Notes: generated by a model not told the origin, from the sequence alone. DNA of 64,000 bases from Flammeovirga kamogawensis (GCF_018736065.1 NZ_CP076128.1:1054001-1118000), one strand, 5' to 3'. Positions 35,483 through 45,000 are shown, counted from the stretch's first letter. Translations and numbers: made by a program.

Positions 35483-35869
35483 TTAATCTTCTTCTTCTAA
35501 TACATGCATATGAATTGGCAGCTTGATAACTTCTTTAAAGTCTTCGCCAGATTCTTGCATATCTTCATCATCCTCTTCATAATACCAATTCACTTCAACA
35601 TCATGTCCGCTTGCTTTTAAAAACTCTAACTTTCTAAAAACTTCAACTAAACATTTTGAAGAACTTGTATTAAAATATTCTAAACGAACATCAAATAAAG
35701 TCTTAGGCTGAGGTTTAGTATTATATTCATCAAGCCATTCAAATAAAGGCTTATAAAACTCAATTGAATTTTCTGGGATTGATCTCCCTGATATTAGAAA
35801 ATGACCACTCTCATACTCCATTTGTATCAGAGGCGTCTTCGGTGTATCTTTCTTTAAAAAATCTTTCAT
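35483..35869 (-). CDS. siaC: SiaC-like regulatory phosphoprotein (DUF1987)
   Basis: A 128-residue protein of the DUF1987 family. In Pseudomonas SiaC is phosphorylated on a Thr by the SiaB kinase and dephosphorylated by the PP2C phosphatase SiaA, and in its unphosphorylated state controls a diguanylate cyclase. The phosphosite phrase YFNTSSSK is present with the Thr at residue 68. The C-terminal part is acidic. It lies 13 bases after the siaB-like gene. No diguanylate cyclase is adjacent, so the output is open. Confidence 0.85.
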   Translation of the reverse strand: MKDFLKKDTPKTPLIQMEYESGHFLISGRSIPENSIEFYKPLFEWLDEYNTKPQPKTLFDVRLEYFNTSSSKCLVEVFRKLEFLKASGHDVEVNWYYEEDDEDMQESGEDFKEVIKLPIHMHVLEEED

Positions 35870-35882
35870 TTTCGAAGTGCAA

Positions 35883-36461
35883 TTAAATTGGCACGCTTAC
35901 TTTAATTGTGAAAAAAGAGCTTTGTTCATTTGTATCAGTGAACTCATAATCAAGTTTTTGACCTGACTTTCGGGCGATATCAATAATACCAAGTCCCGCA
36001 CCTCCTTGTTCAGAAAAATCTCCATTACTTAGTACTTTCCTGTAACGCATTTTTAGTTCGTCAACAGAAAGCTCATTAATAGAGTCAATCCTTTCCTTTA
36101 GAAAGTTAGCTGTCTCAATAGGCACGTAATTACCTGCGACAATGTAATAAGCGTCTGCCCCTTTGGACAACAAAAACATAACAATATTTGTAGGCGAGTC
36201 ACTAGCCTTCATTGTGTCAACACCTTCGAAATGGTGGAAAATATTTTGTAATATTTCCACTGCAATCACATTAATTCGTCTTTGTAGCTTCATTAATGAT
36301 TCATGTTCTGAAAGCGAATCTTCAACACGACTAAGTATCTCTCCTAAGATATCATCATTCATAATGCCTTTGAACGCAAATAGTTCCTTACCATTTGCCC
36401 CACGCATTTTATCATATAGAGAATTTACTTCTGAATGCACTTTAATAATAGTGTTATCCAA
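35883..36461 (-). CDS. siaB: SiaB-family protein kinase (DUF6272)
   Basis: A 192-residue protein with a GHKL/HATPase-like fold: the N-box region VEILQNIFHH (Glu69, Asn73) and the G-box QGGAGLGIIDIARKSG (152-167). This is the SiaB type of Ser/Thr kinase, related to anti-sigma-factor kinases, which phosphorylates SiaC. It is directly upstream of the siaC-like gene. The matching phosphatase is not adjacent; a TPR-PP2C phosphatase about 9 kb away (45000-47015) is a candidate. Confidence 0.85.
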   Translation of the reverse strand: MDNTIIKVHSEVNSLYDKMRGANGKELFAFKGIMNDDILGEILSRVEDSLSEHESLMKLQRRINVIAVEILQNIFHHFEGVDTMKASDSPTNIVMFLLSKGADAYYIVAGNYVPIETANFLKERIDSINELSVDELKMRYRKVLSNGDFSEQGGAGLGIIDIARKSGQKLDYEFTDTNEQSSFFTIKVSVPI

Positions 36462-36570
36462 CTTTTACCGAGTCCTCATTTTAACAATAAAAGGGATGTT
36501 TAAATAATCTTTACAATTACCTCATCTTTACTTTATTATCAAAATCTTTTTGATTAAAAAATTAATTATT

Positions 36571-37416
36571 TTAGAAATTAACTAGTTCAGTACCTTCCTC
36601 TGTGAACTTAATTAAGCCCAATTTATACAAATAACCAAGTAGTTGCTTAAATTGTTTTTTACTCATTTTAAATTCACGTTTAATCTCATTCGGGTGACTT
36701 TTATCGTTGAAAGGTATTTTACCACCTTTCTTACGAATTTGCAATAGTAATTCCTTTGCTGTTCTATCTGTGTCGTCAGAATTATATCCTTGCTTTTGTA
36801 AAGATAAATCTAATTTTCCATCAGGTCTTACCGAAGTAATAAAGCCTTTAACTTTACTTCCTATTTTTAACGGCTTAAATACCTGATTTTTATATAGTAA
36901 CCCAGTCCATTTTTTATTTATGATACACTCATAACCAAGCTCGACTTCTTGAGCGATATACATATAAACTTCTTGGTTTCTTTCAAAGCCAGATGTGTCT
37001 TGCGACAAAAATTTATACAGTTTATTTGAAGCAAAAACCCTACCTGTTATTCTGTCTCTATCAACATAAACAGTATAAAGTTGTCTTTTTCTCATTGGTT
37101 CAGTTTGCTCCGAAAATGGAACAAAAAGGTCTTTAGAGATGCCCCAGTCTAGAAAAGCACCCATTTTATTGGTGTCTTTACACTCTAATGTAGTAAATTC
37201 TCCGACAATTCCCTTAGGTTTTTCATGAGTTGCTACCCATCTTCTCTCATTATCTGTATAAATAAATACATTTGTGGTCTCTCCAACCTTTAATTCACCT
37301 TTTGCAAGGCGAATTGGCATAAATACATCTTCATCTTCTAATGTAAAGAAATAACCGAAATCTGTAATTCGTGCAACTTCTAAATCTATATATGCGCCTG
37401 CGAGTATTTTACTCAT
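36571..37416 (-). CDS. CvfB-like RNA-binding protein with S1 domains
   Basis: A 281-residue cytoplasmic protein with the CvfB/YitL plan: several S1-like OB folds (GEFTTLECKDTNKMGAFLDWGISKDLFVPFSEQ, and LKIGSKVKGFITSVRPDGKLDLSL) and a C-terminal winged-helix domain (FKMSKKQFKQLLGYLYKLGLIKFTEEG). Members bind RNA and affect virulence gene expression in Gram-positive bacteria; the role in Bacteroidota is not established. Its start overlaps the end of the pseudouridine synthase gene by eight bases. Confidence 0.88.
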   Translation of the reverse strand: MSKILAGAYIDLEVARITDFGYFFTLEDEDVFMPIRLAKGELKVGETTNVFIYTDNERRWVATHEKPKGIVGEFTTLECKDTNKMGAFLDWGISKDLFVPFSEQTEPMRKRQLYTVYVDRDRITGRVFASNKLYKFLSQDTSGFERNQEVYMYIAQEVELGYECIINKKWTGLLYKNQVFKPLKIGSKVKGFITSVRPDGKLDLSLQKQGYNSDDTDRTAKELLLQIRKKGGKIPFNDKSHPNEIKREFKMSKKQFKQLLGYLYKLGLIKFTEEGTELVNF

Positions 37417-38101
37417 AATTTATTCCTATTAAATTCAATATTTGACTAAAATCTTGAGGTAATGAAGATTTGACACACACCATTTTTTTAGTATATGGAT
37501 GAACAAAACTATAAGATGATGCATGCAGCCAAAGACGATCTAATTTAAATTTCTCAAGCATCATATTATTATGACGATGATCGCCATATCTTCTATCCCC
37601 TATTATTGGATGATTTTCACCTCTTAAATGTAAACGTATCTGATGTGTTCGACCAGTATATGGTCTACTTTCTACCAAACTATAACGTGAAGTAGGATAA
37701 GGCCCAACAGGAATGTCTAACTCTACATTCTGTATAGGTTTTATCAGTGTTTTTGCTGATTTATATACCTTATCGTATCTATTTTTAATATGGTTTGTTA
37801 ATAGCTTTTCTTCTAATAAATGCCCCCGTACTAGAGATAAGTATCTTTTTTCTACTTCACCATCTTCGTTATTCAATTTCTGAAATTGTGCCGTAGCATC
37901 AGAAGAAAAAGCAAAAATTAGAACACCTGAAGTTGCTCTATCTAACCGGTGACAAGGATAAATATATTTACCTATTTGATCTCTTAACTGAAATATAGCA
38001 AAATCACCCTCATTCCCAGTTAATTCGGATGGATGCACCAATAATCCCGAAGGTTTATTAATTGCTATATAATGTTCATCTTGGAATAAGATTTCTAACA
38101 T
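37409..38101 (-). CDS. truC: RluA-family pseudouridine synthase (TruC-like)
   Basis: A 230-residue enzyme with HRLDRATSGVLIFAFS, catalytic Asp54 in HRLDR, YTGRTHQIRLHLRGENHPIIGDRRYGD, and LWLHASSY. The short length without an S4 domain and the N-terminal ILFQDEHYIAINKPSGLLVHPS match TruC, which modifies tRNA position 65. The exact target is inferred from the resemblance. Overlaps the cvfB-like gene by eight bases. Confidence 0.88.
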   Translation of the reverse strand: MLEILFQDEHYIAINKPSGLLVHPSELTGNEGDFAIFQLRDQIGKYIYPCHRLDRATSGVLIFAFSSDATAQFQKLNNEDGEVEKRYLSLVRGHLLEEKLLTNHIKNRYDKVYKSAKTLIKPIQNVELDIPVGPYPTSRYSLVESRPYTGRTHQIRLHLRGENHPIIGDRRYGDHRHNNMMLEKFKLDRLWLHASSYSFVHPYTKKMVCVKSSLPQDFSQILNLIGINYE

Positions 38102-38273
38102 TTATTAAATAAGTATAAAGAAAAGACAAAATTTAAACAAAGACACGTACATTACGTAACTATAAGTGGTTATATTTGCCAATGAAGAACAAATATACAA
38201 GGTCTGTTTTCAATATTTTAATATTTTGAGACATTATACAGATTCATTACGAAATAATATTTGAAATTAAATT

Positions 38274-38516
38274 ATGCTAATCAAAATAATTATTGTTGTA
38301 GCGGCATTTATGTTTCTTTTCAAAAGATATTCAAAAGTAATTATTAAGTTCCTTTTGAATGTTTTAGGAAAAAGAATGGTTAAAATGCAACAACAAGGAA
38401 ATAATCCTTATTTCAACCAACAACAAGCTCCACAAAGACAACCTCAGAATGACTTTGAAAAAAGTATTAAAGTCGATGATGAAATGACGATATATATCCC
38501 TAAAAAGAAAAAATAA
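38274..38516 (+). CDS. DUF4834 family small membrane protein
   Basis: An 80-residue protein with one N-terminal membrane helix (MLIKIIIVVAAFMFLF), a Gln/Pro/Asn-rich linker, and the terminal phrase VDDEMTIYIPKKKK. This layout is typical of the DUF4834 family found in Bacteroidota, with unknown function. A terminator follows at once. Confidence 0.75.
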   Translation: MLIKIIIVVAAFMFLFKRYSKVIIKFLLNVLGKRMVKMQQQGNNPYFNQQQAPQRQPQNDFEKSIKVDDEMTIYIPKKKK

Positions 38517-38518
38517 TA

Positions 38519-38556
38519 AAATGCCCTACTTTAAAAATTTAAAGTAGGGCATTTTA
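38519..38556. terminator. Bidirectional terminator after DUF4834 gene
   Basis: AAAATGCCCTACTTTAAA pairs with TTTAAAGTAGGGCATTTT, an 18-bp stem with a very small loop. Confidence 0.88.
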
Positions 38557-38622
38557 ATTTATGTAAAATACTAATATAAGTTTACTAATTAGCACTATTT
38601 TTTAGAGCAAAACGGATGTTGA

Positions 38623-39225
38623 TTACCCTAAATAATAAAGTATTCCAACTTGAACCAACCCTATAAGGAAACCTAGAACAGCTCCCATTATTTCTATAAA
38701 TGTAAGTTCTTGTTTTATCACAGACATCAATAAGTCTTCAAATTTCTGATCAGAAAAATGAATTACTTTTTCATATACAATATCTTGAATACTAATTGCA
38801 GTTATATTATCTCCTAAATCTTCCATTAATTTAGGAATCATATCATCAACGGATTTTTCCATTCCATCACGGATTTGATCTATCATTGCGTCTCCTCCAA
38901 ACATTTGAAGCATTGGACCAAACTGAACTGCTTTTTCATCAACAAACTCATTTATTCGTTTCATTACAGCCGCTTTTAATTTAGCCTTATTGTCTTCAGT
39001 ATTCAGTTTCTCCGTTATCATTTCAGGAGTAAAAAGATCTTTTTCTACAATTATACCCAAACGTCTTGCTAAAGTATCTTTCCTTCTTGGGAACACTCCA
39101 TGTAATGTAAAGAGTCCTAAATTAATAGGTTTTCTAGGATGGAATAGCATTTTAATTGCTACATAATTAGTTACCCAACCAATCCCTGCAGAGATTAAAG
39201 GCAAGATCCACATTATTAAATTCAT
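38623..39225 (-). CDS. DUF445 family membrane protein
   Basis: A 200-residue protein with membrane segments at both ends (LPLISAGIGWVTNYVAIKMLF and FIEIMGAVLGFLIGLVQVGILYYLG) and an amphipathic middle. The start NYVAIKMLFHPRKP is the DUF445 signature. Function unknown; related proteins are found in spores and envelopes. It begins one base after the maf-like gene and is probably co-transcribed. Confidence 0.85.
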   Translation of the reverse strand: MNLIMWILPLISAGIGWVTNYVAIKMLFHPRKPINLGLFTLHGVFPRRKDTLARRLGIIVEKDLFTPEMITEKLNTEDNKAKLKAAVMKRINEFVDEKAVQFGPMLQMFGGDAMIDQIRDGMEKSVDDMIPKLMEDLGDNITAISIQDIVYEKVIHFSDQKFEDLLMSVIKQELTFIEIMGAVLGFLIGLVQVGILYYLG

Positions 39226-39226
39226 A

Positions 39227-39811
39227 CTATTTGCTTTGTAGTAATTCTGTTAACTCTTTAAATAATTTAGCCGTTGGCAGTCCCATTACAGTAAAGTAAG
39301 AACCATTAATTTTTTCAATCATGGCCATTCCAATCCATTCTTGAATACCATAACTTCCTGCTTTATCGAATGGTTTCTTTTCTTTAATATAATAATTTAT
39401 TGTCGTATCGTTCATAGAAAGAAAAGTAACTTCAGTACTATCGGTAAACGAAATCCGTTCCTCTTGTGTTTGAATACAAACTGCAGAATAAACTTTATGT
39501 GTTTTTCCTGATAGTTTATTCAACATTTCTATAGCTTCATTTTCATCATTAGGTTTTCCTAATACTTCATTTTCTACTACAACAACTGTATCTGAAAAAA
39601 TGACAATTTTATTTTCACTTAAATCAGAGAACGCATCAGCTTTGCAATTAGCAATATGTTCTGCAACTTCACATGCAGGTAAATCACTTGGGTAAGACTC
39701 ATCAACTTCTCTCACTTCTACAGTGAAATCAAAATCTAAACCAGATAAAAGCTCTGCTCTTCTTGGAGACTTTGAGGCTAATATTAATTGCTGACCTTTT
39801 AAATCAATCAT
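39227..39811 (-). CDS. maf: Maf-like nucleoside triphosphate pyrophosphatase
   Basis: The ATG at 39811 is chosen, giving about 194 residues starting MIDLKGQQLILASKSPRRAELL, the canonical Maf N-terminus; an upstream ATG at 39859 would overlap the caspase gene. Other motifs are FSDTVVVVENEVLGKPND and DKAGSYGIQEWIGMAMIEKINGSYFTVMGLP. Maf proteins hydrolyse non-canonical or modified NTPs (dTTP/UTP type) to monophosphates. It starts just after the stop of the WD40-caspase gene. Confidence 0.93.
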   Translation of the reverse strand: MIDLKGQQLILASKSPRRAELLSGLDFDFTVEVREVDESYPSDLPACEVAEHIANCKADAFSDLSENKIVIFSDTVVVVENEVLGKPNDENEAIEMLNKLSGKTHKVYSAVCIQTQEERISFTDSTEVTFLSMNDTTINYYIKEKKPFDKAGSYGIQEWIGMAMIEKINGSYFTVMGLPTAKLFKELTELLQSK

Positions 39812-39812
39812 T

Positions 39813-42800
39813 CTAATTATCTTTAAAGTAAGAAACGACTTCAAATATAGCTTTATCAATTAATATTTCTCGATTCTCAGCCTCTGTTTTAAACGAATGT
39901 TTAACTTCATTATCTTCAATGATCTTTATAACAACTTGTATTGCATTGTCATATTCTGTGTATTTCCCTTTTAATTGGAAGACACCCTCTCCTTTTGCAT
40001 AAGGAGTAAAAGTAAAAGAGTTATAGCCACTATTCTTACCTTCAGAGAGTTGTAATAATCTACGATCAAAGTAGGCCGACAATTGTAAGGGATCTGTCCA
40101 AATAGAATCTTCTTCAAAATCAGACATTCGTATTCGTGCTAAATTTGATGAAATAGAAATATTACTTTTCACATCTTCAGTTACTCTTCCTATATCAAAG
40201 CTATCTCCGCCTTGAGGTATCCTCATTTCCGGTTGCTGCAATGCTCCAAATCGTTCTGCTAAACGTGGTACTTCATCAACAGAATTACCAAACATCATTT
40301 GAACATCTAAAAATTCACCTTTCCTTAAATTCCCCCTTTTTAAGTAATCTAGAATCGAATACGTTAGTAACCCCTGTCCGTACATAGAGGATTCATAACT
40401 TACTTTATCTGCTGCAGACCCTGCTAATAAATACATTCCTGACCTTGTTCTTACACGTTCTAAAGCTCTTAATCTAACAGCTTCTTCATCAATATTTCTA
40501 GATGCAATTATTGTTTCTGCAAATTTGCCTGCATTACAAGCATCCATAATAAAAACCTGGCGTGTAATTGGTATTTTCTTCATCCAATCAAGCCATTCTT
40601 TACCAGCTATTGCATATGCTTCTTTTATTCTATTATCTGTAAGGTCTGCTGTAGAAATATCTTTAGTTAAAAAGAAAAAGTCTTCATCTCCATTTTTTTC
40701 TTTTACTGACATGCCGTGCCCTGCCAAGAATACAAATAGAACATCTGCAGGAGTAGCCAATTGTTGAAGGCTATCAAAAGCTAATTTAATATTCTGTTTA
40801 TTTGGCTGATGTTTTGGATCTGTACTTCCTGTTGAAAATAGTTCAACATGTACCCTGTGTTCTCCAAATAATTCTTGTGCAGATGATTTAATTGATGAGG
40901 CAATTTTTTCTGCATCTGTTGCTGCATATTTTAGATCGAGGGTGGTACCTCTATAATCAGATACACCAACAACAATACCGTAAAAGGAAGGTATTGTTTG
41001 GTCTTCATTTTTTGATTTATGTTTTATTGTCAATCCTCTTCCAGACAAAGTTCCTTCAAGGTTTTCAACTTTAATTGTGATATTATTTAAATTCCCTCCA
41101 CCTTCAAAGAGATAACTTAGTGAATCTAAAGGAATTGAATATCTGTTCTTATTCTGTTTTTGGTGTAAAAGGTTAATCTTGTTTAAGGTTGTGTTCATTT
41201 TATACTCAGAAATATCTGACAATACTTCTTTTCCATTCACTAACACAGCCACTTTTCCAATTCCGCCACCTCTATCAACAACTTCAACAAATAACTTACC
41301 TCCTTTTTTGTACATACTCGCTTCAGGATAAAGTAAAATATCTGTCAAAACGGGAACAACTCGCAATTCTGATCCCATAAATAATTTAGAACCTAAGCTG
41401 GGTTCCCAATACATGTCCTGAAGCTGTATTAAATCAATTGTTTCATTTCCTGCAACATAATATAGGTTTTTCATGTTCGATTCAGATGCGTCGAATAACC
41501 CAGAATTATGTTGAACTACCCAACCTACATCTCCATCAGATAAAACAACACCATACCTCAAGTCAGATTCAAGGTCCCAAATCCCTACACCTAAGTCGTT
41601 AGATAAAGTCAGGAATACTTGTTTACCTGGAAAATCAAGAACATCTACGACATTCCCCTTGCTTTGTTTATAATCATAAATGATTGAAGACAAATCATTA
41701 GAAAAAGTTAATAAACGTCCATTTTCTTCTGCTGCAATTACATATTTATTGTCATAGGTAAATTTTGCACTCAGAATTTTATTTTCTACATCAACAGATC
41801 GTTTTAAAGTGGTTGAGGTTAAATCCCATAATGACAACTTATTCTTACCTCCTACGATTAAACTATTCTCATCATTACTAAAAGATAAAGAAGTGATCAA
41901 CCTATCTTTTGATCTAAACTCAATCTTTTCGTTTAAATCAGCAATTGGCACAACAACCACTTTTCTATCACTAAAACCAATTGCAATCTTACTTCCAGAG
42001 ATTGAAGCTGTTATGACTGAAATTTGATTGTATGAGCTATAAACTAATGTTGGTTTACTCTTCACTTTATTTGTATTTATGCTGAATAAATTACCGGCAT
42101 TGTCAGAATACAATAAAGTAGAATCATTAGGTAAAAGATAAGAATGATAAATAGGTGCATTCACTTTATATTGATGAGACAGCTTAAAATTAGATCCATT
42201 GTCCCAGATTTTAATTGTCGAATCTAGAGATGTTGTCACCAATTGACCATTAGATTTAAATTTGGTATTTGATATTTCTTGATCATGTGCTTTCCACTTC
42301 ATAAGGTCTTCTCTGCTACCAAGTTTCCATAACCTTAATGCTCCACTTTCTGAAGAAACGGCTATACATTGTGCTACTAAAGAAACAGAAAAACCCTTTG
42401 CCTTATCTTTTATAGGCTTCCAAGAGGCTATCAACTTTAACCCTTTCATTTCCCATAAAGCTATCTCACCATCATTGTAGGCTACAACTACTACATCTCC
42501 TCTTTTACTAAAAGCAGATGTTATAATCTCTCTACTCGAAAATTCTGATTCAAGTAATAAACTATCACCATCAATTGTATAAAAATACGCATGATTACCT
42601 CTCGAAGTAATAATTACCTTTTCAATTGAGTGAGAATATTTGATAGTATTTACGCCTGTTCCATCTGGTAAATAGCCATTATCTGAAACAGAATCAGTAT
42701 CCATATTCCAAGAAATGAGCTTTCCATCCCAACCACCACAAACAATTAAATTCTGTTGTTTTAAAAAAATTATATCTGCGACCCAATCCTCAAATAATTT

Positions 42801-43421
42801 CTTTTGCTTTTTAATTTTCTTTTGAGAAATATTCCATAACTCAACAGAACCATCAAATTTCCCAAAAATTACAGTATTATTAGATTTTGGGGATGTGATA
42901 AACGTAGACACTCCAGAAGTTAATTCTGCTGTCCAATTATGTACTTTATTCTTTTCTTTTGATAACCAATCCCAATGGTATACTTCTCCTTGAGCATTGA
43001 TATAGATGATAATGTCTTTCTTGAAACGAACTTCAATTATTGCATCAGATAGATGGTCTATTGATGAAACTAATTTCCCCGATTTAGTCTCCCATACCTT
43101 AACAGAGTGATCTAAACCTGCAGACACAATAAATTGTTTGTCTTTGGATAAAGAAATATCTGCAACACCAATTTCATGAGCATTTATTGTTCTCAATAAA
43201 CGTTCCTGTCCTGTGTCCCAAATTTTAATAGTTCTATCTTCTCCTGCCGAAATAATTAAAGCCCCATCTTTAGAAATATCTAAAGAGGTAACTTTACCTA
43301 AATGACCTTGTGAGAATGTCAGTGCAATATTAGCATCTTGACTAAAAGAACATTGAGCGTAAAAAAAGAGGCTAATTGTAATAACGAGCCTCAATTTTAA
43401 TTTTAATATCTTTAAGTACAT
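39813..43421 (-). CDS. Large exported WD40-repeat protein with C-terminal caspase-like (C14) peptidase domain
   Basis: A 1202-residue protein with a signal peptide (residues 1-27, ending CSFSQ). Residues about 30-640 contain many WD40 repeats (GHLGKVTSLDISKDGALIISAGEDRTIKIWD, ISNTKFKSNGQLVTTSLDSTIKIWDNG). A linking beta-rich region follows, and the caspase domain lies at about 800-1040: YGIVVGVSDYRGTTLDLKYAATDAE, LFVFLAGHGMS with His902, and VFIMDACNAGKFAE with Cys962. The last 160 residues are an uncharacterised tail. The catalytic dyad is intact. Such fusions are known in multicellular or signalling-rich bacteria; the substrate is unknown. Confidence 0.87.
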   Translation of the reverse strand: MYLKILKLKLRLVITISLFFYAQCSFSQDANIALTFSQGHLGKVTSLDISKDGALIISAGEDRTIKIWDTGQERLLRTINAHEIGVADISLSKDKQFIVSAGLDHSVKVWETKSGKLVSSIDHLSDAIIEVRFKKDIIIYINAQGEVYHWDWLSKEKNKVHNWTAELTSGVSTFITSPKSNNTVIFGKFDGSVELWNISQKKIKKQKKLFEDWVADIIFLKQQNLIVCGGWDGKLISWNMDTDSVSDNGYLPDGTGVNTIKYSHSIEKVIITSRGNHAYFYTIDGDSLLLESEFSSREIITSAFSKRGDVVVVAYNDGEIALWEMKGLKLIASWKPIKDKAKGFSVSLVAQCIAVSSESGALRLWKLGSREDLMKWKAHDQEISNTKFKSNGQLVTTSLDSTIKIWDNGSNFKLSHQYKVNAPIYHSYLLPNDSTLLYSDNAGNLFSINTNKVKSKPTLVYSSYNQISVITASISGSKIAIGFSDRKVVVVPIADLNEKIEFRSKDRLITSLSFSNDENSLIVGGKNKLSLWDLTSTTLKRSVDVENKILSAKFTYDNKYVIAAEENGRLLTFSNDLSSIIYDYKQSKGNVVDVLDFPGKQVFLTLSNDLGVGIWDLESDLRYGVVLSDGDVGWVVQHNSGLFDASESNMKNLYYVAGNETIDLIQLQDMYWEPSLGSKLFMGSELRVVPVLTDILLYPEASMYKKGGKLFVEVVDRGGGIGKVAVLVNGKEVLSDISEYKMNTTLNKINLLHQKQNKNRYSIPLDSLSYLFEGGGNLNNITIKVENLEGTLSGRGLTIKHKSKNEDQTIPSFYGIVVGVSDYRGTTLDLKYAATDAEKIASSIKSSAQELFGEHRVHVELFSTGSTDPKHQPNKQNIKLAFDSLQQLATPADVLFVFLAGHGMSVKEKNGDEDFFFLTKDISTADLTDNRIKEAYAIAGKEWLDWMKKIPITRQVFIMDACNAGKFAETIIASRNIDEEAVRLRALERVRTRSGMYLLAGSAADKVSYESSMYGQGLLTYSILDYLKRGNLRKGEFLDVQMMFGNSVDEVPRLAERFGALQQPEMRIPQGGDSFDIGRVTEDVKSNISISSNLARIRMSDFEEDSIWTDPLQLSAYFDRRLLQLSEGKNSGYNSFTFTPYAKGEGVFQLKGKYTEYDNAIQVVIKIIEDNEVKHSFKTEAENREILIDKAIFEVVSYFKDN

Positions 43422-43472
43422 TCATTTATTACTTTAAGTAATAAAGGTACACATGTTCAATAACTTGAAAAA

Positions 43473-43745
43473 TTATTTACTAAATTTTTCCCAAGCTCTT
43501 TCATGAAAGTAATAAAGTGCCATTTTTGAGAAAACTTCGAAAGACCCTATTGAAAGCGCCATTTTTACTTCTCCAGTAATAAGATAAGATATAGTTATTG
43601 TATCTATTGTTCCTACAATTCGCCAAGACACTGATTTAGCAATACTCACCCACCTAGGTTTTGGTGCAGCACCAGATTTTACAGCTTCTTGTTCAGCTAC
43701 TTCATCGGCCTGTATTTTCTTCTCTATTATTCTATCAGCTAACAT
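43473..43745 (-). CDS. DUF2061 small membrane protein
   Basis: A 90-residue protein with the DUF2061 signature KSVSWRIVGTIDTITISYLITGEVKMALSIGSFEVFSKMALYYFHERAWEKF (described here in parts: KSVSWRIVGT, TISYLITG, EVFSKMALYYFHERAW) and two membrane helices. In some proteins this module accompanies sulfate-assimilation kinases; here it stands alone. Function unknown. Confidence 0.85.
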   Translation of the reverse strand: MLADRIIEKKIQADEVAEQEAVKSGAAPKPRWVSIAKSVSWRIVGTIDTITISYLITGEVKMALSIGSFEVFSKMALYYFHERAWEKFSK

Positions 43746-43972
43746 AAAAAGATCAGTGAAAATTCAAATTTGTTTATTACCCTACTAATTCAGTAGGCAA
43801 TACTAATAATTTGTTTAGAGATAACAAAAAAAAACCTCTCATATTCTATTTATATTGACAAATAATTGAAATTAAGACTGATTTAATTGTATAATTCAAT
43901 GTATTTGACTTATTTAACAACTAATTAATATTCTTCAATTAAGGTCGTTGCTATAAAAGACTTAACAAACTA

Positions 43973-44350
43973 ATGAGAAAGAGAAAGAACTATCCAGGTG
44001 AACTAAGAGAAATCGGGACTAAAGATTATAGCCTGATCCTAGGGAACTTAATGAATTATCGTAATCAGTTAATGAGAGAAACAGAAGAGCAAAAGATGGG
44101 TTTAATCTTTTCTAAAGTTTCTGAAAAACTTAAAGAAATTGGCTGTTTACGTGCTTCTAACAGCGTGAAAAATAGAGCTGGTCGTAAAAAACTTGGGCTC
44201 TATCAAGAAATCACTTCTAAAAAGAAAGAAGAGGTTATAGAAATCATAAATAAGAATTGGCATGAGGCAAAACAAAAGCATGATGCTATAAAAACAAGAA
44301 ATAAAAAATTAGCTTTAGAAAAGCAAAATATTGAAACTGTTGATGTATAA
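43973..44350 (+). CDS. Unknown small basic helical protein
   Basis: A 125-residue, strongly basic protein with no signal peptide or membrane helix. It is predicted helical, with a charged C-terminal coiled-coil-like stretch (about 80-120). No family is recognised. The composition would suit nucleic-acid binding. It lies 38 bases upstream of an HNH/AP2-type gene on the same strand, with which it may be co-transcribed. Confidence 0.65.
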   Translation: MRKRKNYPGELREIGTKDYSLILGNLMNYRNQLMRETEEQKMGLIFSKVSEKLKEIGCLRASNSVKNRAGRKKLGLYQEITSKKKEEVIEIINKNWHEAKQKHDAIKTRNKKLALEKQNIETVDV

Positions 44351-44388
44351 AACCATCTGACAGTTACATCAGTCAGCCCCTTCCAACT

Positions 44389-44958
44389 ATGTTAGTCAAA
44401 CTACAACTTAAAAATTCTCCAAATCAAGTAATTGTAGATGATCACGTATATGAATATTTACGTGATAATCCCTATTTAAAAAGTCTTGATTTTATTTATA
44501 ATTTAAGAGAACATTCATCTGGACGTGCTGTGTTTCAAAAATCGTGGCGTCAAAGCAATGGTAAATATAAAACTGACACGATTTATTTACACAAAATGAT
44601 TGCGGAGAAATTTATCGGCCCTCCCAATACTGAGCAAACTTTAATACGTATTGTAAATGGTAATAGGTTAGATTGCAGACTTAAAAATCTTGCCTATGCT
44701 GATAGATCAGACATAAAAAGAAATACTCCATCCAAACATAATAAAACTGGATACATTGGAGTAGTGAAAGATAAATATAACTACAGAGCAGTAATTTATA
44801 AAGATAAAAAGCCGATCTCACTTGGAACTTATAAAACAGCAAAAGAAGCAGCACTAGCTTACAATAAGAAGTCTATTGAATTATTTGGTAAGACTAGAAG
44901 TCTAAACAAAATAAAGAATATAGAAGAAATTATTCCAGATCCTCCTAAGGATGAATAA
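44389..44958 (+). CDS. HNH-like/AP2-domain DNA-binding protein
   Basis: A 189-residue protein with an HNH-endonuclease-like part (about 60-105: YLHKMIAEKFIGPPN, then IVNGNRLDCRLKNLAYA) and an AP2/ERF-like domain (about 118-172: TGYIGVVKDKYNYRAVIYKD, LGTYKTAKEAALAYNKKS). This pairing is typical of homing endonucleases of phages and introns. In active relatives the NGN motif is preceded by a catalytic His (H-x-D/N-G-N); here Ile/Val occupy that place, so cleavage may be lost. It may now act as a DNA-binding regulator. Basic, in keeping with DNA contact. Confidence 0.75.
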   Translation: MLVKLQLKNSPNQVIVDDHVYEYLRDNPYLKSLDFIYNLREHSSGRAVFQKSWRQSNGKYKTDTIYLHKMIAEKFIGPPNTEQTLIRIVNGNRLDCRLKNLAYADRSDIKRNTPSKHNKTGYIGVVKDKYNYRAVIYKDKKPISLGTYKTAKEAALAYNKKSIELFGKTRSLNKIKNIEEIIPDPPKDE

Positions 44959-44960
44959 TT

Positions 44961-45000
44961 AAAAAAGGTTGATATATTAAATATATCAACCTTTTTTAAT
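44961..45000. terminator. Bidirectional terminator
   Basis: A 17-bp perfect stem (44961-44977 with 44981-44997) with a 3-base loop and A/T runs lies between convergent genes. Confidence 0.92.

Noticed and set aside
40525-41380. Several 60-80-codon frames on the plus strand within the WD40-caspase gene.
   Set aside because: They lie wholly antisense to a well-supported gene and show no recognisable domain or start signal.
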